Assembly (NCBI GenBank): GCA_903906315.1
Contig: CAIVJW010000035.1
Coordinates: forward strand, 1 to 64,000
DNA: 64,000 nucleotides
DNA from: an uncultured delta proteobacterium
GTDB lineage: Bacteria > Myxococcota_A > Polyangia > Polyangiales > Polyangiaceae
Direction of reading: 5' to 3'
The translations under genes were made by a program, and so were the position numbers. The stretch's first letter is position 1. Each line of letters begins with the position of its first letter. Of this stretch, positions 42,337 to 51,778 are shown piece by piece. Under the pieces are notes generated by a model. That model searched no databases and was not told the origin of the DNA. It saw nothing but the letters and a program-made list of their open reading frames with translations.

Positions 42337-44598
42337 ATGGCCATGACGTACATCGAGACCGAGACCGCCGAGCTGCGGCGCTGGTTCGAGAGCCCGCGAT
42401 TCAAGGGCCTGCGGCGGCTGCACACCGCGCGCGAGGTCGCCGAGCAGCGGGGCACCATCCGCAGCGACTACACGGTCGCGCGCGAGGCCGCCGACGGCTT
42501 TTACGCCCGGCTGCGCGAGCTGTTCGGTCAAGGGCAGTGCATCACGACCTTCGGCCCGTACTCGCCCGGGCAGGCGGTCGCGATGAAGCGGACGGGCATC
42601 GAGGGCATCTACCTCGGCGGCTGGGCCACGAGCGCCAAGGGCTCCGCAGCCGAGGACCCGGGGCCGGATCTCGCGAGCTACCCGCTCAGTCAGGTGCCGA
42701 ACGAGGCCGCGCCGATTGTGCGCGCGCTGCTGACGGCCGACAAGAACCAGCACTTCGCCCGCGCCCGCATGACGGAGGATCAGCGCAAGCAGACGCCGGT
42801 CGTCGATTTCCGCCCGTTCATCATCGCCGACGCGGACACCGGCCACGGCGGCGACGCCCACGTGCGCAACCTGGTCCGGCGGTTCGTCGAGGTCGGGGTC
42901 CCCGGCTACCACATCGAGGACCAGAAGCCCGGCGTGAAGAAGTGCGGGCACCAGGGCGGCAAGGTCCTCGTCTCCGAGGACGAGCAGATCAAGCGCCTGT
43001 CGGCCGCGCGCTTCCAGCTCGACGTCATGGGGGTCGCCGGCATCCTCGTCGCCCGCACCGACGCCGAGTCGGCCACGCTGCTCGAGGGCCGCGGCGACGA
43101 GCGCGATCAGCCCTTCATCCTCGGCGCGACGAACCTCGAGACGCCGACCTTCCGCGCGGCCTTCCTCGGCATCCTGCGCCGCTTCCACAGAAAGGGGATC
43201 GAGGAGATCAGCGGCTGGCAGATCTACGCCGTGTGCGACGAGGAGCTCGCCCGCGCGGACGCCTGGATCGACGGCGCGGGCCTCGGCGCGCTGCTCGACC
43301 GGGCGTTCGCCAACTACACGCTCGGCGGCGGGACGGCGATCGACAAGGCGCTCGACCAGGTGTTCGACAAGCTCGTCGACGTCTGGCAGGCCGAGGCCAA
43401 CATCGTCACGTACGCCGAGGCCGTGGCCGCCGTGATGGCGTCGCGCCGCGCCGAGGGGCTCGAGCTCGGCGTGACGGCCGAGGAGTGGGGCGCCTTCTCG
43501 GCGCGCGCGTCGTTCTACCAGATCCGCGAGAAGGCCGCGTCGCTCGGCATCCACGCGCCGTGGGACTGCGAGCACGCGAAGACGCCGGACGGCTACTACC
43601 AGGTGCGCGGCGGCCTCGACTACGCGATCGCGAAGTCCCTCGCCGTGGCGCCGTACGCCGACGTCCTGTGGATGGAGACGAAGACCGCGGACCTGCACGA
43701 CGCGAGGCGGTTCGCCGACGCGATCCACGCCGTCTTCCCCGACAAGATGCTCGCCTACAACCTCTCTCCGTCGTTCAACTGGGACTCGACGGGGATGAAC
43801 GACGACCAGATGAGGCAGTTCCCGCTCGAGCTCGGGAAGCTGGGCTTCGTCTTCGACTTCATCACGTATGGCGGCCACCAGGTCGACGGCGTCGCCGCCG
43901 AGGAGTTCGCCACGGCGCTGGTGCAGGACGGCATGCTGGCCCTGGCCCGGCTGCAGCGGAAGATCCGGCTGCTCGAGTCGCCCTACCGCACGCCGCAGAC
44001 GCTCGTCGGCGGCCCGCGCCTCGACGCTGGCCTGCTGTCGATCTCGGGCCGCACGTCGACGACGAAGGCGATGGGCAAGGGGTCGACCCAGTTCCAGCAT
44101 GCCATTCAGACCGAGGTGCCGCCGAAGGTGCTCGAGGGCTGGCTCGAGCTGTGGAGCAAGCAGCACGGCGTCGACGTGCCGCTCCGCGTGCAGCTCCGGC
44201 CGCACACGGCGGGGTCCGAGCTGCTCGAGCTCTCCATCTTCGGGACCGGCGGATCGAAGGCGGCCAACGTGATCTTCGCGGTCATCCAGGACCGCCGCGG
44301 CCGCAACATCCTGTCGGTGCGCGACCAGAACACCTACGAGCCGGCGCTGCGCCAGAAGCGGCTGATGACGCTCGCCCAGCTGTTCCTGATCAGCCGGTAC
44401 CACGTCGACTCGATGCACTACGTGACGCCGACCGACGACAACCAGCGGCAGACCGAGCGCATGAAGGATCGCGGCGTCTTCACCTCGGTCAACACCGAGG
44501 TCGGCAAGATCATCGTCGCCGAGGTGAACAAGGACCGCATCAAGGAGCTCTGCGAGCCCGACCGGAAGGCGCTCGGCGTGCTCATCGAGAAGGGCTGA
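42337..44598 (+). CDS. aceA: isocitrate lyase, long (ICL2-type) form
   Basis: Splits isocitrate into succinate and glyoxylate, the first step of the glyoxylate bypass. The catalytic motif KKCGHQGGK has the nucleophilic Cys at about residue 203; [26 protein letters not shown] and LVARTDAES also match. The protein is 753 aa, far above the ~430 of ordinary ICL; the extra sequence includes a long insertion in the barrel and a C-terminal domain of about 150 residues ([25 protein letters not shown]) as in mycobacterial ICL2, where it binds acetyl-CoA and controls activity. Regulation of that kind here is inferred. GAGAGGAG precedes the ATG. It lies 130 bases after aceB. Confidence 0.95.
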   Translation: MAMTYIETETAELRRWFESPRFKGLRRLHTAREVAEQRGTIRSDYTVAREAADGFYARLRELFGQGQCITTFGPYSPGQAVAMKRTGIEGIYLGGWATSAKGSAAEDPGPDLASYPLSQVPNEAAPIVRALLTADKNQHFARARMTEDQRKQTPVVDFRPFIIADADTGHGGDAHVRNLVRRFVEVGVPGYHIEDQKPGVKKCGHQGGKVLVSEDEQIKRLSAARFQLDVMGVAGILVARTDAESATLLEGRGDERDQPFILGATNLETPTFRAAFLGILRRFHRKGIEEISGWQIYAVCDEELARADAWIDGAGLGALLDRAFANYTLGGGTAIDKALDQVFDKLVDVWQAEANIVTYAEAVAAVMASRRAEGLELGVTAEEWGAFSARASFYQIREKAASLGIHAPWDCEHAKTPDGYYQVRGGLDYAIAKSLAVAPYADVLWMETKTADLHDARRFADAIHAVFPDKMLAYNLSPSFNWDSTGMNDDQMRQFPLELGKLGFVFDFITYGGHQVDGVAAEEFATALVQDGMLALARLQRKIRLLESPYRTPQTLVGGPRLDAGLLSISGRTSTTKAMGKGSTQFQHAIQTEVPPKVLEGWLELWSKQHGVDVPLRVQLRPHTAGSELLELSIFGTGGSKAANVIFAVIQDRRGRNILSVRDQNTYEPALRQKRLMTLAQLFLISRYHVDSMHYVTPTDDNQRQTERMKDRGVFTSVNTEVGKIIVAEVNKDRIKELCEPDRKALGVLIEKG

Positions 44599-44617
44599 AC
44601 GCGCCGATATCGGGCCG

Positions 44618-44664
44618 AAAACGGGCGAGGGCGGCGCGCCACGAGCACGCCGCCCTCGCCGTTT
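44618..44664. terminator. strong hairpin terminator between aceA and the VIT protein gene
   Basis: GGCGAGGGCGGCG (44624-44636) and CGCCGCCCTCGCC (44648-44660) form a perfect 13-bp stem around an 11-base loop, flanked by GAAAAC and GTTTC, which can pair as well. It sits between the ends of convergent genes. Confidence 0.75.
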
Positions 44665-44711
44665 CGAACGCAGGGCCCGGGGCCGGGCGGCGCCGCCGAG
44701 CGAGGGGTCGG

Positions 44712-47372
44712 CTACGCGCCGAGCGCCTTCGCCTCGGCGAGCGCGGCCTCGGGGCTCGCGAGCGCCGGCTCGACGGCCCGCACGCGCGCCGAGGGGCTCG
44801 CCTTCACGGCCGCGCGGATCTCCGCGCGCTGGCGTCGACCCGTCGCGACCAGCGACGCGGCGACGAGCGCGGCCGCGCAGGCGTCCTCGGCCTCGCCCTT
44901 GGCCGCGGTCGCGACGGCCAGCGCGATCGTCGCGTCGACGGCCTTCTTGAGCTGCGCGCCGAAGACCGCGTGCGTCCCGTCGATGCCGGCCTCGTGGCAC
45001 CGCACGAACACGCGCGCCGTCGCGAGGAGGCGGCCCGCGTCGTCGGGCGCGTCCCACAGGCCGCTCGCGAGCTGCCGCTCGAACAGCACCGACAGCTCCT
45101 CGCCGCGGCTCTCGGTGGGCGCCGGCGCGTCGGCGCACGCCTCGGCGCGCGGCTGCGGCGCGGCGAGGCCCTCGTCGTCGCTCGGCGGCTCCGCGGCGCC
45201 CTCGCTGCCCGAGAACAGCTCCTTCATCTTGTTCGCGGCGTGCTCGAACATCCCGCCGATCGCGCCGGTGGGAGGCTTGCCGCGCTTCTTCGACGCCTGA
45301 GGAGGCGCGCCGTAGCCAGCGGACGCGGGGGCCGGCGGCGGCATCATGCCGGGCGGCGGCGGGGGCGGCGGCGCACCCGGCGCAAAGAAGGTTGCCGACG
45401 CAGCCCGCATCGGTGACGCGAGCCGCATCACCATCGGCGCCGCGACCGCGCCGGCGGACGGCATTGCGGCCCCGAAGGCGCTCGCGGTCGCCCAGAGGCG
45501 ATCCATCGTCGATCCGCCCTTGCTCCCGGCGTCGAGCATCGCCCAGCCGGCCGGGCCGTGCACCGGCACCGCGCGCGTCTCGGGCATGCCCTTGGCGCGC
45601 CGGTCGCCCGTGCGCTTCTCGACGACCACGAACGACGCGTGCTTCGAGGCGATCTTGTGCTCGACCGAGAGCGCGACGATGCGCTTCTTCTGCGCCTCGA
45701 GGCGGCGGCCTTCGAGCTTGGCCTCGCCCTCCTCGAGGTCGCGGATGCGCGTGCCCGCCCAGAGCGCGCCGAGGCCGGGGCGGTCCGCCTCCGCCGGCAG
45801 CTCGACCGGCACCTTCAGGAAGAAGGGCTCGCCGCGCAGCGTGCCGCGGATCTCCGCGTGGCCGAGGCCGGGCTCCTCGTAGCGGCCGTAGACGACCCAC
45901 GGCTCGCCGTCGACGAGCGGGCCGAGCTCGGCCGGGGCGATCTCGCCGCCGTCGACGCCGACGATCTTCAGCGTCAGGCCGGACACGCGCGTCGCGGTGG
46001 CGCGCGCGAACTGGGCCGTGACCTTCTCGTCGAGCCGCTCGCCGGGGTGGATGAACTCCGCGGCGCCCTGCGTGCGGCGCGCGAGATCGCGGATGAGCAG
46101 ATCGCTCACGTTCGTGCCGATTCCGAAGGTGTAGCAGCGCACCGCGCCCGCCTTGTCGACCACGCGATCGACGATCTCGGCCTCGTTGCCGACCTGCCCG
46201 TCGGTGAGCAGCACGATGACGCGGTCGCGCTTGCCGTCGCCGAGCTCGGCCGTGGCGGCCAGCAGCGGCTCGAGCATCTCGGTGCCGCCGTTCGCCTGGA
46301 GGCCCGCGACGAACGTGTCGGCCTGGCCCAGCGTCTTCTGCGTGAACGGCACGATCCCCTTCTGGAACCAGTGGAACCGGTCGCAGAACGCGATGATGCC
46401 GAAGCGGTCGCCCTCCGAGAGGTGCCGGAGGCAGAGGCGCAGGGCGGTGCGCGCCTGCTCGATGGACTCGCCGTCCATCGACCCCGACACGTCGACGACG
46501 AAGATCACGTCGTGCGCGCCGCCGCGGCGCCCCCCGTCGAAGAGGTCCGGCACGAGCGTCAGGGCGAAGGTGCCCTCGCGGCCGGCGCGCTTGTCGGCCA
46601 CGACGCCGCCCGCGACGCCGGGGGCGCCGACGGCCAGCAGCACGAGGTCGCGATCGAGCGGCACGGTCGCGCTCTTGAAGCGCACGCGGCGCTTCTCGCC
46701 GTCGCCCTTGGCGATGGTGACCGCGTGCGAGGGGCTCTCGATCGTCACCTCGCGGCCGAGGTCGAACAGGAAGTCGAGCTCGAGCCCGTAGTCGACGTCG
46801 CCGATCTTCGGCGAGATGCGGTCGGCGTCGGGCACGCGGCCGGTCGGGTTGGCGGCGCCGTGGCCCGATCGCTCGCCCGTGGGCGCGCCGGGGATGTAGC
46901 GCGGGGCGACCAGCGTCGGGATCATGAGCCGCAGCGCGCCCTCGTCGGCGACGAGGCGCTGGACGTAGACGACCTCGATCACCGTCTCCTCGCCCGGGAG
47001 CAGGTTGCCGACGTTGGCGGTGAAGACGTTCTTGCGCTCCTCCTCGAGGAGCGCGGCGCCATGCCCCTTCGAGATCGCGTCGTCGTAGGCCTGGAAGGCC
47101 TCCTCGCGCTCCTTCACCTCGCCCTCGAGGCGGCGGCCCTCGCACTCCATGGCGAAGCCCGCGAGCACGCCGTCGCTCGGCACCGGGAACGTGTACACGG
47201 CCTCGATCGGCTCGGCCTCGGCGTTGCGGTAGCGCTGACGGAGGACCACGCGGGCCTGCGCGCCGTACACCTCGCCCGAGAGCGAGACGCCGATCAGCGG
47301 GACGGGCGCGCCGCGGGCGGTGCGGAGGCAGGACGAGGGCGACGAGGTCGAAGGTTCGATCATGGCAGTCAT
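44712..47372 (-). CDS. VIT and VWA domain protein
   Basis: An 886-aa protein without signal peptide, hence probably cytoplasmic. A VIT (inter-alpha-trypsin N-terminal) domain occupies about residues 20-150 (GVSLSGEVYGAQARVVLRQRY, YTFPVPSDGVLAGFAME, EREEAFQAYDDAISKG). A VWA domain follows near 285-460, with the complete metal site DVSGSMDGES and VIVLLTDGQVGNE. The C-terminal third is Ala/Pro/Gly-rich, holding a helical segment (EHAANKMKELFSGSEG) and a helical repeat-like end. Such proteins mediate metal-dependent protein contacts. The ATG at 47372 overlaps the MerR gene stop (ATGA); a Met three codons later (47363) is better placed 9 bases from AAGGA. MerR and this gene form an operon. Confidence 0.85.
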   Translation of the reverse strand: MTAMIEPSTSSPSSCLRTARGAPVPLIGVSLSGEVYGAQARVVLRQRYRNAEAEPIEAVYTFPVPSDGVLAGFAMECEGRRLEGEVKEREEAFQAYDDAISKGHGAALLEEERKNVFTANVGNLLPGEETVIEVVYVQRLVADEGALRLMIPTLVAPRYIPGAPTGERSGHGAANPTGRVPDADRISPKIGDVDYGLELDFLFDLGREVTIESPSHAVTIAKGDGEKRRVRFKSATVPLDRDLVLLAVGAPGVAGGVVADKRAGREGTFALTLVPDLFDGGRRGGAHDVIFVVDVSGSMDGESIEQARTALRLCLRHLSEGDRFGIIAFCDRFHWFQKGIVPFTQKTLGQADTFVAGLQANGGTEMLEPLLAATAELGDGKRDRVIVLLTDGQVGNEAEIVDRVVDKAGAVRCYTFGIGTNVSDLLIRDLARRTQGAAEFIHPGERLDEKVTAQFARATATRVSGLTLKIVGVDGGEIAPAELGPLVDGEPWVVYGRYEEPGLGHAEIRGTLRGEPFFLKVPVELPAEADRPGLGALWAGTRIRDLEEGEAKLEGRRLEAQKKRIVALSVEHKIASKHASFVVVEKRTGDRRAKGMPETRAVPVHGPAGWAMLDAGSKGGSTMDRLWATASAFGAAMPSAGAVAAPMVMRLASPMRAASATFFAPGAPPPPPPPGMMPPPAPASAGYGAPPQASKKRGKPPTGAIGGMFEHAANKMKELFSGSEGAAEPPSDDEGLAAPQPRAEACADAPAPTESRGEELSVLFERQLASGLWDAPDDAGRLLATARVFVRCHEAGIDGTHAVFGAQLKKAVDATIALAVATAAKGEAEDACAAALVAASLVATGRRQRAEIRAAVKASPSARVRAVEPALASPEAALAEAKALGA

Positions 47373-47854
47373 TCCTTGGTGTCAATCGAGCCGTACTGCG
47401 ATTGAATCTCTCGCGCAACGCGGCGGGCCTCGGGGCCGGCGTCGGTGCGCACGAAGAGCTCGACCCCGGGGACGAGCTCGAGGCGCTGCCACGTCTCGAC
47501 CGCCGGGTCGCGGCGGCGTGGAGGCGGGCTGCGGTAGGGGTGCGGGCCGTCGGGCTCGGCCGGGGGCAGGGGGACGGCGATCGTCGCCTTGCCGCTGGCG
47601 AGCCGCTCGATCTCGGCGCGCGAGGCGCCCTCGAGGCGCGCCTGGATGTCGTCGAGGGGCAGGTGCGCCTCCTGCAACCGCTTGATGGCGCGCAGGCGGA
47701 TCAGGTGGTCCTCGCCGTAGGTGGTGTCTTTCCCTCGGAACTCGGGCGCCGGTAGGAGGCCCCGCTGCACGTAGTAACGGACCGTGCGCGCGGCCACTCC
47801 GGCTTCCCGGCCGAGGTCCTCGAGCTTGTAGGTGGTCACGACCCGAACGTGCAT
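47369..47854 (-). CDS. MerR-family transcriptional regulator
   Basis: A 161-aa regulator. The N-terminal winged helix is clear: YKLEDLGREAGVAARTVRYYVQRGLL, then YGEDHLIRLRAIKRLQEAHLPLDDIQARL. Residues of about 75-105 are a charged linker (PPAEPDGPHPYRSPPPRRRDP) and the short effector domain has no Cys or His cluster, so a metal signal is unlikely. The ATG at 47854 starts just downstream of the perfect palindrome TGACA-N7-TGTCA (47857-47873), which could be its own operator. It overlaps the VIT-VWA gene by four bases; it likely regulates that gene and itself. Earlier upstream frames are not coding. Confidence 0.88.
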   Translation of the reverse strand: MHVRVVTTYKLEDLGREAGVAARTVRYYVQRGLLPAPEFRGKDTTYGEDHLIRLRAIKRLQEAHLPLDDIQARLEGASRAEIERLASGKATIAVPLPPAEPDGPHPYRSPPPRRRDPAVETWQRLELVPGVELFVRTDAGPEARRVAREIQSQYGSIDTKE

Positions 47855-47856
47855 CG

Positions 47857-47873
47857 TGACACTCGCGCTGTCA
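47857..47873. promoter_or_regulatory. palindrome TGACA-N7-TGTCA at the MerR start
   Basis: Perfect 5-bp arms with a 7-base spacer ending 2 bases before the MerR ATG; the complementary strand also reads TTGACA here. The spacing equals that of dyads bound by MerR-fold dimers such as HspR-type sites. It is a candidate autoregulatory operator. Confidence 0.4.
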
Positions 47874-47971
47874 AGTAGACATCGATAGCGCGCCTCCGGC
47901 TCGCCCCGCGCGGGGTCCGTCGCGTCCGTGCTCCCGGCCTTCCGCGCCTTCCTTCGGGCGTCCCCCGTGCG

Positions 47972-47977
47972 TACCCT
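47972..47977 (+). promoter_or_regulatory. -10-like hexamer TACCCT
   Basis: TANNNT hexamer exactly 7 bases before the ATG at 47985. Confidence 0.35.
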
Positions 47978-47984
47978 GGCGGCC

Positions 47985-48452
47985 ATGAAGCGCGCCGCGA
48001 TCGTCCTCCTGGTCTCGCTCGGCCTCTCGGGCTGCCTCACGACCCACGAGTGCACGGAGATGGGCTGCGTCGACGGGCTGACCGTCGACCTCCGATCGGC
48101 GTCCGGCGCGTGGGCCGCCGGCACGTACCGCTTCGGGATCATGGCCGACGGGGTGAGCCTCACGTGCTCGGCGACGCTCCCGTTCGCGAGCGCGCAGGGG
48201 GACGGGACGCCGCCGTGCTCGTCGGGCGACGTGCGGCTCGGCCTCTCGGGCTCCGCGCTCCCGGCCGCGCAGCACGCGATCACGGACCTCGTCTTCACCA
48301 CCTCTCCGCGGTCCGTCGCGGTGAGCATCACCCGCGACGCGAAGCCGTTCGCGTCGGCGACGCTCTCGCCGACCTACGCGACGAGCCAGCCGAACGGCCC
48401 CGAATGCGGCCCGACCTGCCGCAGCGGTCGCGAGGTCGTCGACGTCCCGTGA
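47985..48452 (+). CDS. hypothetical lipoprotein
   Basis: A 155-aa predicted lipoprotein: MKRAAIVLLVSLGL then the lipobox SGC, so it should be lipidated. The mature region is small and beta-rich (LTVDLRSASGAWAAGTYRFGIMADG, ADGVSLTCSATLPF), with five cysteines (two near the N-terminus in HECTEMGC and others in SLTCSA, PPCSSG and ECGPTC) that could form disulphides. Related short secreted proteins are common in these bacteria, but I do not recognise a family. The ATG is set by the TACCCT hexamer 7 bases upstream; another Met 19 codons upstream of it is not needed. Confidence 0.7.
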   Translation: MKRAAIVLLVSLGLSGCLTTHECTEMGCVDGLTVDLRSASGAWAAGTYRFGIMADGVSLTCSATLPFASAQGDGTPPCSSGDVRLGLSGSALPAAQHAITDLVFTTSPRSVAVSITRDAKPFASATLSPTYATSQPNGPECGPTCRSGREVVDVP

Positions 48453-48495
48453 GGGCGTGGGCCGGGCAGGCGCTCCCCTTTCTCCGCCGCGCCGC

Positions 48496-48501
48496 TATGC
48501 T
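48496..48501 (+). promoter_or_regulatory. -10 hexamer TATGCT
   Basis: TATGCT ends 7 bases before the ATG at 48509. The other candidate start, ATG at 48497, would lie inside this hexamer, which argues for 48509. Confidence 0.45.
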
Positions 48502-48508
48502 CGGTCGC

Positions 48509-49048
48509 ATGCGGTCCTCGCCTCCCTCGCTCGCCTCGCTCGCCTCGCTCCTCGGCCTGGCCGGCGCGCTCGCCTCGCTCGGGGCCTGCGACAAGAAGCT
48601 CCCCACCGCGAGCCACGGATCGGTGTACCCGAGCGGCAACGGCACGAGCGGCGCGACCGGCGGCGAGGGCGGTTCCGGCGGGTCGGGCGGCGGCGCGACG
48701 GGAGCCACCACCGGGACGGGCGCCACGGCCGGGACGGGCAGCGGCGGCGCCGGGCAGAGCGACGCGGGGCATGGCGGCGCGGGCGGGCAGGGCGGCGCCG
48801 GCGGTAGCGCGTGCCTCAAGTGCGGCGCGATCTACGACAAGGGCGGTGACCCCGCGAAGCTCTGCCCGGACTCGGCCAAGCTCTACGCCGACCTGCAGAG
48901 CTGCGCGTGCCCCGACACCGAGGACTGCTACGTGGCCTGCTCGGACCAGCTCTGCGCCAACGCCGGGGTCCCCTACCAGGCCGACTGCTGGAGCTGCCTC
49001 ACCGGCGGCTGCAAGTACAAGAACGCCGACTGCCAGTCGGACCTGTAG
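48509..49048 (+). CDS. small Cys-rich lipoprotein with Gly/Thr linker
   Basis: A 179-aa predicted lipoprotein: signal MRSSPPSLASLASLLGL ending in the lipobox LGAC, then a Gly/Thr/Ala linker of about 70 residues (GGSGGGATGATTGTGATAG). The C-terminal 80 residues contain about ten cysteines in pairs (CLKCGAIYDKGG, SCACPDTEDCYVACSDQLC, DCWSCLTGGCK), a compact disulphide-rich module that recurs in myxobacterial lipoproteins. Function unknown. The stop is only 16 bases from the convergent CAP-domain gene. Confidence 0.75.
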   Translation: MRSSPPSLASLASLLGLAGALASLGACDKKLPTASHGSVYPSGNGTSGATGGEGGSGGSGGGATGATTGTGATAGTGSGGAGQSDAGHGGAGGQGGAGGSACLKCGAIYDKGGDPAKLCPDSAKLYADLQSCACPDTEDCYVACSDQLCANAGVPYQADCWSCLTGGCKYKNADCQSDL

Positions 49049-49064
49049 GCGAGCGCGACCGGCG

Positions 49065-50231
49065 TCACCCCGTGAACAGCTCCGTGACCCACACGGCGCC
49101 GTCGGGGCCGCGCACGACCGCGATGCCGACCTTCGTGAACTGATCCAAGAGCAGGTTGCCCCGGTGCGAGGGGCTCGCCCAGAGCGCGCGGTGGGCGCCC
49201 TCGAGCGTCGAGGCGCTCGCGACGTTCTCGCCCGTGATGCGGGCCTGGACGCCCGCGGCGCCGACGCGCGCGGCGGGGTCGCCGGTGCCGACGTCGTGGC
49301 CGACGACGCGCTGCCGGAGCATCTCCTGGGAGTGCTCGAGGGCGAGGCGGTCGAGCTCCGGGTCGCGGCGGAGCGGCTCGAGGGCCTCCGCGGCGCGGGC
49401 CGCGTTGACCATGCGGGTCATCGCCTCGTCGTCGGCCTTCGCGCCGCGGCCGGCGTCTTCGCCCGGGGCGGGCGAGGGGACGTACCGAGCCGGCGGGGCG
49501 ACGCCCGCGTGCACGAGCGCCTCAAGCACGGGGCGCGGTCCGGTCGACACGGTCGCGAGCACCTGCACGAGCCAGGCGCCCGGCTTGTCGACGGCGAAGC
49601 TCGCGCGCACGCGATCGCCGGTGAGCGACGCGACGACCGTGCGCGGTGCGCCTCGCGGCCCGAGGAGGACGACCTTCGCGGCCGTCGCGGGGACGATCAT
49701 CGTGCCTTCGAGCGTGATCCACTGCCCGACGCGCGCGGTCGCGGGCACGGCCGTGAGATCGGCGAGCGCGTCGACGGCGACGGCCGCGACGACCGTGGCG
49801 CCGTCGGGGGCGACCGCGCGCGCGACCCCGCAGCGGCCCGCGCCGAGGCGCTTCCACCCGGCGATCCAGGCTCGCACGCGCCGCTCGACGTCGCCGTCCT
49901 CGAGGCCTTGGCCGGCGACGGACCAGGCGCGCGGCCACACGTGCGGGCTGCCCGCCGCGCGCAGCGTGAACGCGAGCTCGTCGGAGGCCATGATCTTGCC
50001 CCCGGCGAGCTGCGCGCGGACGTTCGCCGATGCGACCTCGGTGAGCGCAGTGTCCGCGGCTCCGCAGAGCGAGAGGAGCGGGCGAGTCGCCTCGTCGACC
50101 CGCGCCGGCGGTCGAGGCGACTCGGTGGTCTTTTGCCACTCGAGCGGGGCGCCGTCGGCCCGCGCCATCGCCGAGCCGGTGATCAGCGTGGCGACGGCGA
50201 TCGCCGCGGAGAGGCGGGCTCGCGTCGTCAC
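49065..50231 (-). CDS. exported protein with C-terminal CAP/SCP domain
   Basis: A 388-aa exported protein. It starts with GTG at 50231 in a GTGA overlap with the upstream gene and has a signal peptide (AAIAVATLITGSAMARA). An N-terminal region of about 220 residues of unknown fold contains LTAVPATARVGQWITLEGTMI and LVQVLATVSTGPRPVLEALV. A CAP (cysteine-rich secretory/SCP-like) domain ends the protein from about residue 270: MVNAARAAEALEPLRRDPEL, ALEHSQEMLRQRVVGHD, ITGENVASASTLEGAHRALW and SPSHRGNLLL. The typical His/Glu pairs are visible. The activity is unknown. It follows a TPR lipoprotein in the same operon. Confidence 0.8.
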   Translation of the reverse strand: MTTRARLSAAIAVATLITGSAMARADGAPLEWQKTTESPRPPARVDEATRPLLSLCGAADTALTEVASANVRAQLAGGKIMASDELAFTLRAAGSPHVWPRAWSVAGQGLEDGDVERRVRAWIAGWKRLGAGRCGVARAVAPDGATVVAAVAVDALADLTAVPATARVGQWITLEGTMIVPATAAKVVLLGPRGAPRTVVASLTGDRVRASFAVDKPGAWLVQVLATVSTGPRPVLEALVHAGVAPPARYVPSPAPGEDAGRGAKADDEAMTRMVNAARAAEALEPLRRDPELDRLALEHSQEMLRQRVVGHDVGTGDPAARVGAAGVQARITGENVASASTLEGAHRALWASPSHRGNLLLDQFTKVGIAVVRGPDGAVWVTELFTG

Positions 50232-51610
50232 CGGCTGGCCGTGAGCACGCCCTGCGGCGCGCCCTCCCCGCCGCCGCCGCCGAGCACGTAGCGCTCGACG
50301 TACGCGACCATCGCCCGGTGCACGTCGGGGGGCGCGAGGCGCGCGCGCTCGGGCCGGCGCCGGCCGAGGATCTCGACCATCACGAAGCCCGACAGGCCCT
50401 CCTCGCGCGCGAGCCGGAGCAGCGCCTCGACGCGGTCGTCGGCGGGCACGGGCTCGCGGCGCTCGTCGCCGTCGGCGCGCTGGATGGCGTACGCGCCGAG
50501 GGCGGCCTCGAAGCAGATGACCTCCTCGGCGACGCTGAGGAAGTAGGGCGTCGTCGGGGGGTGGCCGAAGATCGAGGCGCGGAGATCCGGCTCGTAGCGC
50601 ATCACCGCGCGGCAGCTCGCGTAGATCGCGGCCGGCTCGCCGCCGGGGCCGTCGGCGTGGATCGCGCCCGTGCGGTCGACGTCGACGAAGACCGCCCACG
50701 GTCGGATGCGGCCCCCGCCGCTGCTGGCCGATCCCGACGTCAGGAGGTCCGCGACCGCGAGCGCGCGCGTCGACGCGGGGTGCAGCGCGATCGCCTCGGC
50801 GACCGCGCGACGTGCGCCGCCCGGGTCGCCGGTGCGCGAGAGCAGCTCGGCCAGCGCGGCGTGCCCGGTGGCGAGCGACGGGTCGGCCGCGATCGCGGCC
50901 ACGTAGGCGGCCTTCGCGCCGGCGTCGTCCTTCGTCGCGACGAGCACGTCGCCGAGCGCGAGGTGGAACGCGGGCACGCCCGGCGCCTTCGCCGCGGCGA
51001 CGCGATAGGCAGCGGCCGCGGCGGCGAGCTCGCCCTTCTTGCGCGCAGCCTCGCCCTGGTCGTAGTCGGCGCGGCCCGCGGCGACGCCGGGCGGCGCGAC
51101 GAGGCCGCCGATCCCGAGCCCGTCGCGGCGCGTGACGTACCAGGGGTCGGCCTCGGCCGGGGGCTCCGGGCCGTACTGGGCGATCGTGTTGGCGAGCTCC
51201 GGCTTGGCCTCGCCGAGCACGTAGAAGCGCGGCGACTCCTCGAGCACCGTCGCGACGAGCCGCGTGAACTTCACCGCGTCGCGCACGTCGTCGAGGCGAC
51301 GGTTGTTCGCGTACCCGAAGCGCTCGAGGTCGGGAAACACGGGGCCGGCGGGGGCCTGGATCGCGTGGTCGACCGGCGCGAGGAGCGCCTGCTGCGCGGC
51401 CGTGTACGCGGGCAGCCACGCCGGCGCGCCGTCGGGGCGGACGGCCGTCGTCGGCGTGCGGGCCGCGGCGGTGGGCGCGGCGGGCTTCGGGCGCGCCGTG
51501 CTCGACGCGCACCCGCCGAGGAGGACGCCGATCAGCGTCACGGCGCAAGCGAGGGGGGCGCCACGGCCGCGCCGCGTCGCGCCTAACTGCCCCGAAGACC
51601 GCGTGCTCAT
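50228..51610 (-). CDS. TPR-containing lipoprotein
   Basis: A 460-aa predicted lipoprotein: signal ends LLGGC, followed by an Ala/Pro linker. The region of about 85-140 is unique; residues of about 170-265 contain helical tetratricopeptide units (GELAAAAAAYRVAAAKAPG, AFHLALGDVLVATKDDAGAKAAYVAAIAADPS, GHAALAELLSRTGDP). The C-terminal part (RPWAVFVDVDRTGAIHAD, SVAEEVICFEAALGAY) is not recognised. TPRs suggest a scaffold in the envelope. The start is ATG, with a TAGAAA-like -10 six bases before it. The stop overlaps the GTG of the CAP-domain gene, so the pair is probably cotranslated. Confidence 0.75.
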   Translation of the reverse strand: MSTRSSGQLGATRRGRGAPLACAVTLIGVLLGGCASSTARPKPAAPTAAARTPTTAVRPDGAPAWLPAYTAAQQALLAPVDHAIQAPAGPVFPDLERFGYANNRRLDDVRDAVKFTRLVATVLEESPRFYVLGEAKPELANTIAQYGPEPPAEADPWYVTRRDGLGIGGLVAPPGVAAGRADYDQGEAARKKGELAAAAAAYRVAAAKAPGVPAFHLALGDVLVATKDDAGAKAAYVAAIAADPSLATGHAALAELLSRTGDPGGARRAVAEAIALHPASTRALAVADLLTSGSASSGGGRIRPWAVFVDVDRTGAIHADGPGGEPAAIYASCRAVMRYEPDLRASIFGHPPTTPYFLSVAEEVICFEAALGAYAIQRADGDERREPVPADDRVEALLRLAREEGLSGFVMVEILGRRRPERARLAPPDVHRAMVAYVERYVLGGGGGEGAPQGVLTASR

Positions 51611-51778
51611 GGCGATTTTCTAGCAGGTCCCGCGCGGCGACGCCTCCTTTCGCGCCGCCGCTCGGAGGCGACTCCGCGCGCCTCGAGCGGGCGCCGCGTC
51701 GAGGTTGGTCGCGTGGGGCGCCGCGTTGCGCACGAAGGGGTGGACGCGGCGAGATTTCGCGTGGAAGGTGGCCGGGAG

